The translations under genes and the position numbers were made by a program. Below, piece after piece: positions 34,523 through 41,755 of a stretch of DNA of 64,000 bases. The DNA lies in NCBI RefSeq assembly GCF_035918155.1, contig NZ_CP109327.1, positions 3,410,001 to 3,474,000 on the forward strand, in the 5' to 3' direction. Source of the stretch: Streptomyces sp. NBC_01591 (GTDB lineage Bacteria > Actinomycetota > Actinomycetes > Streptomycetales > Streptomycetaceae). The notes under the pieces were generated by a model that was not told where the DNA came from, searched no databases, and saw nothing but the letters and a program-made list of their open reading frames with translations. Numbering within the stretch: the stretch's first letter is position 1; every line of letters starts with the position of its first letter.

Positions 34523-35884
34523 ATGCGCACAACCCTTCGGATCAGCAGGGCCGCCGCGGTGTTCACCGCCGTCGGCGCACTGGCCCTCACCGGATGCAGT
34601 GACGACGGCGGAAAGGACAACCCGGACAAGAGCTCGGGGAGCGGCAAGGGAAGCCCCTCCAGCGTCGTACTGCCCAAGCTGGACGGCGAGAAGCTCTCGG
34701 TCGCGGCCGTCTGGACCGGTACCGAGCAGGCCAACTTCGTCAAGGTCCTCAAGGAGTTCGAGAACCGCACGGGCGCGAAGGTCACCTTCGTCCCGGCGCA
34801 GGACCCGATCGTCAACTTCCTCGGTACGAAGATCGCGGGAGGACAGCCGCCGGACGTCGCGATGATCCCGCAGGTCGGCGCGATCCAGCAGGCCGCCCAG
34901 AAGAAGTGGGCGAAGCCGGTCGGCCCCGAGGCCAAGGCCCAGCTGGCCAAGAACTACTCGAAGGTCTGGCAGGACCTGGGCGCGGTGGACGGCGCCCAGT
35001 ACGGCGTCTACTTCAAGGCCGCCAACAAGTCCCTGATCTGGTACAACGCCAAGGCGTTCGAGAACGCGGGCGCGGCCGAGCCGAAGACCTGGAAGGACTT
35101 CCTCAAGACCGCCGAGACGGTCTCCGCATCGGGTGTCACCCCGGTCTCGGTCGGTGGCGCGGACGGCTGGACCCTCACCGACTGGTTCGAGAACATCTAC
35201 CTCTCCCAGGCCGGTCCGGAGAAGTACGACCAGCTGGCCCAGCACAAGATCAAGTGGACGGACCCGTCCGTCAAGGACGCGCTGACCACGCTCGCGCAGC
35301 TCTTCGGCAAGCCGTCGCTGATCGCGGGCGGCGCCGACGGCGCCCTGCAGACGGAGTTCCCGGCCTCGGTCACCCAGACGTTCACGGGCGGCGACCAGCC
35401 CAAGGCCGCGATGGTCTTCGAGGGTGACTTCGTGGGCGTCAACATCGCGCAGACGAAGGCGAAGATCGGGACCGACGCCAAGGTGTTCCCGTTCCCGGCG
35501 GTCGGTGCCGAGTCCCCCGTCGTGACCGGCGGCGACGCCGCGGTGGCGCTGAAGGACGGCAAGGGTGCCCAGGCCCTGCTGACCTGGCTGGCTTCGACCG
35601 ACGCCGCGCAGATCATGGCCGAGCAGGGCGGGTTCATCTCGCCGAACAAGGCCCTGGACGCCTCCGCTTACCCGAACGAGGTGCAGCGCACGATGGCGAA
35701 GGCGCTGATCTCGGCCGGTGACTCCGTCCGGTTCGACATGTCCGACCAGGCGCCGCAGTCGTTCGGCGGGACGCCCGGCAAGGGCGAGTGGAAGACCCTC
35801 CAGGACTTCCTGAAGAACCCGAAGGACATCGCGGGGACCCAGGCGAAGCTGGAGTCCGACGCGGCCAAGGCGTACAAGAGCTGA
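34523..35884 (+). CDS. Sugar ABC transporter substrate-binding lipoprotein
   Basis: 453 residues. Signal peptide with lipobox LALTGC, then a Ser/Gly/Lys linker, then a family 1 binding-protein fold (KVLKEFENRTGAKVTFVPAQDP, GGQPPDVAMIPQVG, and FPFPAVGAESPVVTGGDAAVAL late). It captures a sugar or oligosaccharide outside the membrane for the two permeases that follow. GACGGGGAAG lies before ATG 34523. A small hairpin (CGCCCC-TGCA-CGGGGCG, 34465-34481) is in the leader. First gene of a three-gene operon, with 4 bp between it and the next gene. Confidence 0.94.
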   Translation: MRTTLRISRAAAVFTAVGALALTGCSDDGGKDNPDKSSGSGKGSPSSVVLPKLDGEKLSVAAVWTGTEQANFVKVLKEFENRTGAKVTFVPAQDPIVNFLGTKIAGGQPPDVAMIPQVGAIQQAAQKKWAKPVGPEAKAQLAKNYSKVWQDLGAVDGAQYGVYFKAANKSLIWYNAKAFENAGAAEPKTWKDFLKTAETVSASGVTPVSVGGADGWTLTDWFENIYLSQAGPEKYDQLAQHKIKWTDPSVKDALTTLAQLFGKPSLIAGGADGALQTEFPASVTQTFTGGDQPKAAMVFEGDFVGVNIAQTKAKIGTDAKVFPFPAVGAESPVVTGGDAAVALKDGKGAQALLTWLASTDAAQIMAEQGGFISPNKALDASAYPNEVQRTMAKALISAGDSVRFDMSDQAPQSFGGTPGKGEWKTLQDFLKNPKDIAGTQAKLESDAAKAYKS

Positions 35885-35888
35885 CGGG

Positions 35889-37307
35889 ATGACGACATCC
35901 GCAGCGGGGGGCGCCGACGCGGTGCCCCCCGCCGACACGCAATCGTCCGCGGGGCCATCGGTACCCGCGCCCAGGAAGCCGTCGGATCCGCCGTCCGGCG
36001 GCCCGGGACGCAGCCGCCGAAGTGTGACCGGCACCCGCCGGTTCATCGCGGCCCTCTTCCTGGCACCCGCGCTGGTGCTGCTGGGCGCGCTCGTGGTCTA
36101 TCCGATCGTGTACTCCGTCTACCGGTCGTTCCTCGACCAGGCGGGTACGGGCTTCGCCGGACTCGACAACTACAAGGCGCTGTTCACGGACGACACCATC
36201 CGTACGGCGGTCAAGAACAACGCGATCTGGGTCGTGCTCGCGCCGACGGTCTCCACGGCCCTCGGGCTGATCTTCGCGGTGCTGACGGAGCGGATCCGCT
36301 GGGGCACGGCGTTCAAGCTGGTCGTCTTCATGCCGATGGCGATCTCCATGCTCGCCGCCGGCATCATCTTCCGGCTGGTGTACGACGCCGCCCCGGAGCG
36401 CGGGGTCGCCAACGCCGTATGGGTGGGTGTGCACGACACGTTCAACGAGTCGGCGGGGTACCCGAAGGCGCACCCGCTGCCCGTCCACCCGCTCAAGGCG
36501 GGCGACGGCGGCTCGTTCGTCACCAAGGCGCCGATACGGGCCGGGCAGCCGGTGCAGCTGCCGCTGGTCGGTGTGATCCCGGCGAACATGCCGAAGGACG
36601 CGAAGCCCGCGAAGGCCGCCGCGGCAGGGGACGGCGAGATCGCCGGCACCGCGTGGCTGGACTTCACCAAGGGCGGTGGCGGCCGGCCCAACGTCATCGA
36701 CACCAAGGAGCTGGGGCTCAAGGGCCTCAAGGTCGAGGCGGTCAAGGACGGCAAGGTGGTCGCCTCGGCGACGGCGGGCGCGGACGGTACGTTCACCCTG
36801 CCCGCGTCGGCGGACGGCGCCGGAATCCGGCTCCCCGTCTCGAACTTCAAGGAACCGTACAACGGGGTCGAGTGGCTCGGCCCGACCCTCGTCACCCCCG
36901 GGATCATCGGTTCCTACGTCTGGATGTGGGCCGGGTTCGCGATGGTGCTGATCGCGGCGGGGCTCGCGGGGCTGCCCCGTGAACTCCTCGAAGCGGCCCG
37001 GGTGGACGGCGCGAACGAGTGGCAGGTGTTCCGCCGGATCACGGTGCCGATGCTCGCGCCCGTGCTCGTGGTGGTGCTGGTCACGCTGATGATCAACGTG
37101 CTGAAGATCTTCGACCTGGTCTTCATCATCGCGCCGGGTTCCTCGCAGGACGACGCGAACGTGCTGGCGCTCCAGCTCTACCGGTCCTCGTTCGGTACGG
37201 ACGCGGACCTCGGGATCGGCAGCGCCATCGCCGTACTCCTGCTGCTGCTGGTACTCCCGGTGATGTACGTCAACATCCGCCGGATCCGGAAGGAGGGGCG
37301 CCGATGA
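35889..37307 (+). CDS. Sugar ABC permease (MalF type) with large extracellular insert
   Basis: 472 residues, much longer than the usual about 300. A long Pro/Ser-rich N-terminus precedes helix 1 (about 50). Between membrane helices, residues about 177-330 form an insert with a beta-sandwich look: GEIAGTAWLDFTKGGGGRPN, LKGLKVEAVKDGKVVASAT, and ADGTFTLP, resembling SdrD/carboxypeptidase regulatory-like repeats. The EAA loop is ELLEAARVDGANEWQVFRRITVP. It works with the downstream MalG-type permease, whose ATG overlaps its stop. E. coli MalF also has a periplasmic insert (P2) that touches the binding protein; by analogy this insert may do so. Confidence 0.93.
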   Translation: MTTSAAGGADAVPPADTQSSAGPSVPAPRKPSDPPSGGPGRSRRSVTGTRRFIAALFLAPALVLLGALVVYPIVYSVYRSFLDQAGTGFAGLDNYKALFTDDTIRTAVKNNAIWVVLAPTVSTALGLIFAVLTERIRWGTAFKLVVFMPMAISMLAAGIIFRLVYDAAPERGVANAVWVGVHDTFNESAGYPKAHPLPVHPLKAGDGGSFVTKAPIRAGQPVQLPLVGVIPANMPKDAKPAKAAAAGDGEIAGTAWLDFTKGGGGRPNVIDTKELGLKGLKVEAVKDGKVVASATAGADGTFTLPASADGAGIRLPVSNFKEPYNGVEWLGPTLVTPGIIGSYVWMWAGFAMVLIAAGLAGLPRELLEAARVDGANEWQVFRRITVPMLAPVLVVVLVTLMINVLKIFDLVFIIAPGSSQDDANVLALQLYRSSFGTDADLGIGSAIAVLLLLLVLPVMYVNIRRIRKEGRR

Positions 37308-38209
37308 CGACAGCGTCGACCACGAGCACGACAGCCGGAGATGTTCCGGTGAAGGCCGAGCGGTCCCTCGGCGCACGTCTCGCCGCCCGCGCCGGCGGCG
37401 GTGCGATGCGGATCTTCCTCGTCCTGGTGGCCCTGTTCTGGCTGATGCCGACGATCGGGCTGCTGCTGTCCTCGCTGCGCGGCGCGGACGACATCGCGTC
37501 GACGGGCTGGTGGAAGGTCCTCACGGCCCCGTCCCAGCTCACCTTCGACAACTACTCCCGGCTGCTCGACAATTCGACGATCACCAACTCCCTCCTCAGC
37601 ACGGTCATGATCACCGTCCCGGCGACCGTCCTGGTCGTCGTGATCGGTTCACTGGCCGGATACGCCTTCGCCTGGATGGAGTTCCCCGGCCGCGACTGGT
37701 GGTTCCTGGTGGTCGTGGGGCTGTTGGTGGTCCCGGTGCAGGTCGCCCTGGTCCCGGTCTCCAAGCTCTTCGGTGCGGTCGGGATCTTCGAGACGACCTT
37801 CGGCGTGATCATCTTCCACACGGCCTTCGGTCTGCCCTTCGCGATCTTCCTGCTGCGGAACTTCTTCGCGGAGATCCCGAGGGAGCTGCTGGAGGCGGCC
37901 CGGCTCGACGGGGCGGGCGAGATCCGGCTCTTCACCCGGGTCGTGATGCCGCTGGGCGGTCCGGCGATCGCCTCGCTCGGGATCTTCCAGTTCCTCTGGG
38001 TGTGGAACGACATGCTGGTCGCGCTGATCTTCGCGGACTCGGACTCCCCGCCGATCACGGTGGCTCTGCAGCAGCAGGTACGGCAGTTCGGCAACAACAT
38101 CGACGTGCTGGCGCCCGGCGCCTTCGTGTCGATGGTGATTCCGCTGGCGGTCTTCTTCGCCTTCCAGCGTCAGTTCGTCTCCGGCGTGATGGCGGGCGCG
38201 GTGAAGTAG
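37304..38209 (+). CDS. Sugar ABC permease (MalG type)
   Basis: 301 residues with six predicted membrane helices and the EAA loop ELLEAARLDGAGEIRLFTRVVMP. The start overlaps the upstream stop (ATGA, 37304-37307), with AGGAGGGG upstream, so translation is coupled. No ATPase gene follows; Streptomyces CUT1 importers usually share the multitask ATPase MsiK encoded elsewhere. The sugar cannot be told from sequence alone. The operon ends at a strong terminator. Confidence 0.94.
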   Translation: MTTASTTSTTAGDVPVKAERSLGARLAARAGGGAMRIFLVLVALFWLMPTIGLLLSSLRGADDIASTGWWKVLTAPSQLTFDNYSRLLDNSTITNSLLSTVMITVPATVLVVVIGSLAGYAFAWMEFPGRDWWFLVVVGLLVVPVQVALVPVSKLFGAVGIFETTFGVIIFHTAFGLPFAIFLLRNFFAEIPRELLEAARLDGAGEIRLFTRVVMPLGGPAIASLGIFQFLWVWNDMLVALIFADSDSPPITVALQQQVRQFGNNIDVLAPGAFVSMVIPLAVFFAFQRQFVSGVMAGAVK

Positions 38210-38226
38210 GCGGTGGAGCGAGGCGG

Positions 38227-38263
38227 CGCCGCCGGACGGGCCCGCGGGCCCGTCCGGCGGCGG
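38227..38263. terminator. Bidirectional terminator after the sugar importer operon
   Basis: A 17-bp perfect stem GCGCCGCCGGACGGGCC region pairing with GGCCCGTCCGGCGGCG over a GCG loop, between convergent genes. Confidence 0.85.
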
Positions 38264-38268
38264 CGTCG

Positions 38269-38643
38269 TCAGCGTTGCTGGCCCGCCATCACCGTGACGA
38301 GGCCGACGACCACGAGCAGCGAGCCGCCCCAGGTCCACATCGAGGTCCGCTCGTGCAGCACGGTCGCCCCGGCCAGCACGATCAGCAGATACCCGAGGGC
38401 GTTGAACGGGTAGGCGATGGACAGCGGCACCTTGGCCAGGGTCGCCATCCAGGCGAGGGCGGACACCGCGAAGACCACCAGACCCAGGACGACCCAGGGA
38501 CTGGTCGCGGCGCGCAGGGCGACGGAGCCGCCGCCGTGTCCCGCGGCGGCCGCGGCGCTCTTCATCCCGTGCTTGAGCATGATCTGGCCGCCCGCCGACG
38601 AGAACACGGCGAACAGCAGCAGCGTCAGACTGGGGAGGGTCAA
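38269..38643 (-). CDS. Small EamA/EmrE-like membrane protein (possible lipid-linked sugar flippase)
   Basis: 124 residues with four hydrophobic helices: TLLLFAVFSSAGGQIMLKHGM, PWVVLGLVVFAVSALAWMATL, PLSIAYPFNALGYLLIVLAGATVLHE, GSLLVVVGLVTVMAG. The pattern (half-size EamA, PxSxAYPxxALxY) is like ArnE/ArnF, which flip undecaprenyl-linked aminoarabinose. I chose TTG 38641-38643, since AGGAG lies eight bases upstream and no ATG or GTG fits. It follows the GT2-methyltransferase gene on the same strand and probably acts in the same surface-glycan pathway. Confidence 0.8.
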   Translation of the reverse strand: MTLPSLTLLLFAVFSSAGGQIMLKHGMKSAAAAAGHGGGSVALRAATSPWVVLGLVVFAVSALAWMATLAKVPLSIAYPFNALGYLLIVLAGATVLHERTSMWTWGGSLLVVVGLVTVMAGQQR

Positions 38644-38713
38644 GGCCTTGCTCCTGACTGCGTCGCCCGGGGCTTGCGATTCCGGGGCGGGGGTGGGACG
38701 GGGGACGGCGGCC

Positions 38714-40228
38714 TCAGACGCCGACCCGGTCGGCAGGGGCGTACTGTCGGTTGAGGATGTCCTGTACATCGACGTGCTCTCCAGCGATGATCGTCTCGGC
38801 CGCATGCGGGGTGAGCAGTGCGACGTGCTGATAGCCGAACAGCGTCGGCCGGATCCGGGTGAGCAGTTTCGACACTCCGCCCAGCACCGCGGGGAGCGGT
38901 CCTCCGCCGAGCAGCGCCCAGAACGGGGCCCCGGTCGACGCGATGCCGAGGACGTCGTAGCCCGCTTCCCTGACCGTGCGGCGCAGGCTGGCCCGGGTGA
39001 AGAAGCGCAGATGCGTTTCGTCGAGAATGCCGCGCCGGTCGTAACCGAAGACTCCGAGCGCGACCCGCAGCCGTGAGTACCAGTGGCTGAAGTTCGGTAC
39101 GGAGAGCAGCACATGGCCGCCGGGCCGCAGTACTTCGGCGACCTCGGCGAGTACCCGCTCGGGGCGGGAGAGGTGCTCGATGACGTCGCCGGCGACCACG
39201 TAGTCGTAGTCGACACCGATCTCGACCGGCAGCCCCTCCTCCAGGTTGGCGAGGTGGAAGTGGGTGCACTTCTCGCGTACCCCGGGGACCTCGACGTAGT
39301 CCACGCCCGTCACCTCGTGGCCGAGGGCTTCGAGGCGCTGTGCGAACAGGCCGCCGGAGCAGCCGAGGTCGAGGACCCGGCCGGGCGGGAGGCTGCGCAT
39401 CCTCTCCAGGATGACGGCGTGCGAGGAGCCGTCGCCCTCCTTGAACGCGTACTCGACGGGCTTGGGGATCCAGCCGCAGGTGCCGAATCCCTTGACGGCG
39501 AGCCGGTATTCGAGGACGTCCTTGACGACGTCCTTCGCGTACTTCATGCCGTTGACATAGCAGATCTCGTCGCCGTAGTACGTGGGGACGGGGATCTCCT
39601 TGATCCGCATCCCCTCGTTGAGCAGCTGGACGATGATCTGGGTGTCGAAGTCGAACGCGTCGGTGTTCCGGTGGATCGGCAGCTTCTTGAGTGCCGCGAC
39701 GCTGTAGGCGCGGTAGCCGGAGTGGAATTCGGTGAGCTGCGATCCGAGAAGGGTGTTCTCCAGGCGGGTGAGAATGCGGTTGCCGAGCCATTTGTACATC
39801 GGCATGCCGCCCTTGAGCGCGGACCCGGATTTCATCATCCGTGAGCCGAAGACGGCCTCGCATTCGCCGCGTTCGATCGGCGCGACCATGTCGGGCAGGA
39901 ATTCCGGGGCGTACTGTCCGTCGCCGTGCAGCAGCACGATGATGTCGAGTCCGTGTTCGGCGGCCAGCGCGTATCCGGCCTTCTGGTTTCCGCCGTATCC
40001 GAGGTTCTTGGTGTGCCGCATCACCACGGTGCGCGGCATTCCCTCCGTCTGCGACCAGCGGCAGCCCGCGGTGAAGGTCGCGTCATGGCTCGCGTCGTCG
40101 AGAATGAGGATTTCGGCGACCTTGGACCGGAAGTCCTCCGGAATGCGGTCGAGGGTCCTCTCCAGCGTCGTCTCGGCGTTGTACGCGACCACCAGGATGC
40201 CGATCCTGGGGCTCGGGCTTTCCTTCAC
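38714..40228 (-). CDS. Family 2 glycosyltransferase fused to a SAM methyltransferase
   Basis: 504 residues, two enzymes in one chain. Residues 1-245 are a DPM1-like GT2: ILVVAYNAETTLERTLDRIP, LILDDASHD, NLGYGGNQKAGYALA, HGDGQYAPEFLPDM, and FGSRMM. Residues about 270-430 are a class I methyltransferase with VLDLGCSGGLFAQRLEALGHEVTGVD (SAM-binding motif I), DVIEHLSRPERVL, LRPGGHVLLSVPN. The C-terminal part has a short hydrophobic stretch. It probably adds and methylates a sugar on a lipid carrier or a surface polymer. The next gene downstream is the small EamA protein, and the next upstream is a membrane glycosyltransferase, forming a likely operon. Confidence 0.92.
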   Translation of the reverse strand: MKESPSPRIGILVVAYNAETTLERTLDRIPEDFRSKVAEILILDDASHDATFTAGCRWSQTEGMPRTVVMRHTKNLGYGGNQKAGYALAAEHGLDIIVLLHGDGQYAPEFLPDMVAPIERGECEAVFGSRMMKSGSALKGGMPMYKWLGNRILTRLENTLLGSQLTEFHSGYRAYSVAALKKLPIHRNTDAFDFDTQIIVQLLNEGMRIKEIPVPTYYGDEICYVNGMKYAKDVVKDVLEYRLAVKGFGTCGWIPKPVEYAFKEGDGSSHAVILERMRSLPPGRVLDLGCSGGLFAQRLEALGHEVTGVDYVEVPGVREKCTHFHLANLEEGLPVEIGVDYDYVVAGDVIEHLSRPERVLAEVAEVLRPGGHVLLSVPNFSHWYSRLRVALGVFGYDRRGILDETHLRFFTRASLRRTVREAGYDVLGIASTGAPFWALLGGGPLPAVLGGVSKLLTRIRPTLFGYQHVALLTPHAAETIIAGEHVDVQDILNRQYAPADRVGV

Positions 40229-40239
40229 GGGGCGTTCTC

Positions 40240-40316
40240 CACTTGTGCTCGGTGCTCGATGCTCGGTGTTTGGCGCTCGGTGTCCGGCGCTCGACAGTCG
40301 GCGCTCGGTGCTTGCG
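40240..40316. repeat. Degenerate GCTCGGTGT-type tandem repeat
   Basis: Nine or so imperfect copies of an 8- to 10-bp unit (GCTCGGTGC, GCTCGATGC, GCTCGGTGT, GCGCTCGGTG) fill the 95-bp spacer between two glycan genes. Non-coding. Confidence 0.75.
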
Positions 40317-40323
40317 GGAGCGG

Positions 40324-41631
40324 TCAGTTGACGGCGGAACCGGTGGGCTGCGAGGTGCGGGGCGTCGTGACCGGGGTCCGCCCGGCGGGGGGCCGTGCGG
40401 GCGGGTCCGGCTGTGTGGCGAGGATCTTGCGGACTCCGCTGACGAGCCCCGCGGCGAGAACCACCCAGCCGGCCTCGCCGAGATGCAGCACCGTTTCGCT
40501 CCAGTGCACGGCGGAGCGTCCCTGGTAGCCGAGGACCGCTGTCAGACCGAGCAGGCAGCTGTACGCGGCGCCCTCCCAGAACCCGACGACGAACAGTCCG
40601 GCGGCGGCCCAGGTCAGGTACTGCAGCGCGGACGCGGTGGAGAGCAGCAGCAGGAGGCTCATCGTGACGGCGACGACGACCGGCAGTTGCGCGGGCCGCA
40701 GCCAGGCGAGCCAGACCCCGGCCGCCGCGCAGGCCAGTACGAACAGGAAGTGGCCGTCGCCCTCGATGAAGGTGATGAAGGACTGCGGCAGGCCGAACAG
40801 ATCGGCGAACCGGACCAGCCCCCAGAGGCGGTGGCCACCGCCCGCGTACTCCAGGACGTTCTCCTTGAGGTTCTGCGGCACGGTCATCAGGACCGGTCCC
40901 CAGACGAGGGCGACCAGGGCGGCGAACCCCGCGGAGAAGCGGACGAACGCCGGCCGGCCCGCCCGCAGCGCGACGAGGAACAGCGCCGGGATCACCACCA
41001 CGGGGATGAACTTGACGCTGATCGAGAGTGCGGCGGCCACCCCGGCGGCCAGCGGCGCCTTCCGGTCCACGAGGAGGTGGGCGGCGACCAGGGCGAAGGT
41101 GATGGCGACCGCGTCGGTGTTGCCGTGATAGCCGGAGGTCGCGATCAGTACGGGGCTGACGGCCACGCCCACACCGCAGGCGGCTGCGGCGCCGAGGGAA
41201 CCGCGCCGGCGCACGATCTCGAACACGAGCAGCGCGCAGAAGAAGTCGGCGATCGAGGCGGGCGATCTGATCAACGTTCCGAACGGGATTCCCAGTTCGG
41301 CAAGTTCATTGAGACCGAGCAGCATCCAGCCGGCCAGTGGCGGGTGGTTGTAGACGGGCAGTCCCGGGAGCGGCTGTTCGTAAATCCGAATGGGCCCGTA
41401 ACGCACGATCGCCTTTGCGAAACCATGAAAGATCCGCACGTCGGCCGGGCCCGGCATATTCGCCGCGATCAGCATTCGGGTGAGAAGACCCGCGGCCGCG
41501 GCAATGAGCACCACCGCCCTTGCACGTGACACGTCCCAGGTTTCGCATCGCACTCGGATACCCATGAAAGCAGAACGTAGCAACCCGAAGACGCTGAGCA
41601 ACGCACCTATGACCACACTTATATGGCCCAT
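40324..41631 (-). CDS. Polytopic membrane glycosyltransferase (GT87/ArnT-like)
   Basis: 435 residues with about 10-11 hydrophobic helices. The first extracytoplasmic loop contains NMPGPADVRIFHGFAKAIVRYGPIRIYEQP, with the Asp-containing D-x-R/H pattern seen in polyprenyl-phosphate-mannose-dependent transferases, and then YNHPPLAGWMLL, the second conserved loop. It should use a polyprenyl-phosphate sugar outside the membrane to glycosylate a polymer or protein. A GT2 of the DPM1 type next door could supply the donor. ATG 41629-41631 is the first start; an ATG 22 codons in is possible. The C-terminal tail is Pro/Thr-rich. Confidence 0.82.
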   Translation of the reverse strand: MGHISVVIGALLSVFGLLRSAFMGIRVRCETWDVSRARAVVLIAAAAGLLTRMLIAANMPGPADVRIFHGFAKAIVRYGPIRIYEQPLPGLPVYNHPPLAGWMLLGLNELAELGIPFGTLIRSPASIADFFCALLVFEIVRRRGSLGAAAACGVGVAVSPVLIATSGYHGNTDAVAITFALVAAHLLVDRKAPLAAGVAAALSISVKFIPVVVIPALFLVALRAGRPAFVRFSAGFAALVALVWGPVLMTVPQNLKENVLEYAGGGHRLWGLVRFADLFGLPQSFITFIEGDGHFLFVLACAAAGVWLAWLRPAQLPVVVAVTMSLLLLLSTASALQYLTWAAAGLFVVGFWEGAAYSCLLGLTAVLGYQGRSAVHWSETVLHLGEAGWVVLAAGLVSGVRKILATQPDPPARPPAGRTPVTTPRTSQPTGSAVN

Positions 41632-41717
41632 TACTTGAATGCACTGCGCATCCGCGCAAACATTCGCACCCCCGAATCACTCGAACGGTTCAGGGAGCGC
41701 GTGGTGAATCCGGCCCT

Positions 41718-41749
41718 CCGCCCGGCCGGCAGCGGCACCGGCCGGGCGG
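41718..41749 (-). terminator. Terminator of the first glycerophosphotransferase gene
   Basis: A 12-bp perfect stem CCGCCCGGCCGG / CCGGCCGGGCGG with an 8-nt loop, 7 bp after the stop codon. Confidence 0.8.
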
Positions 41750-41755
41750 TGCGGA

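Noticed and set aside
38269-39216. A 315-codon minus-strand frame that would fuse the EamA-like protein to an N-terminal extension
   Set aside because: The extension is the shadow of the GT2-methyltransferase gene in another frame; TTG 38643 with AGGAG upstream explains the start.
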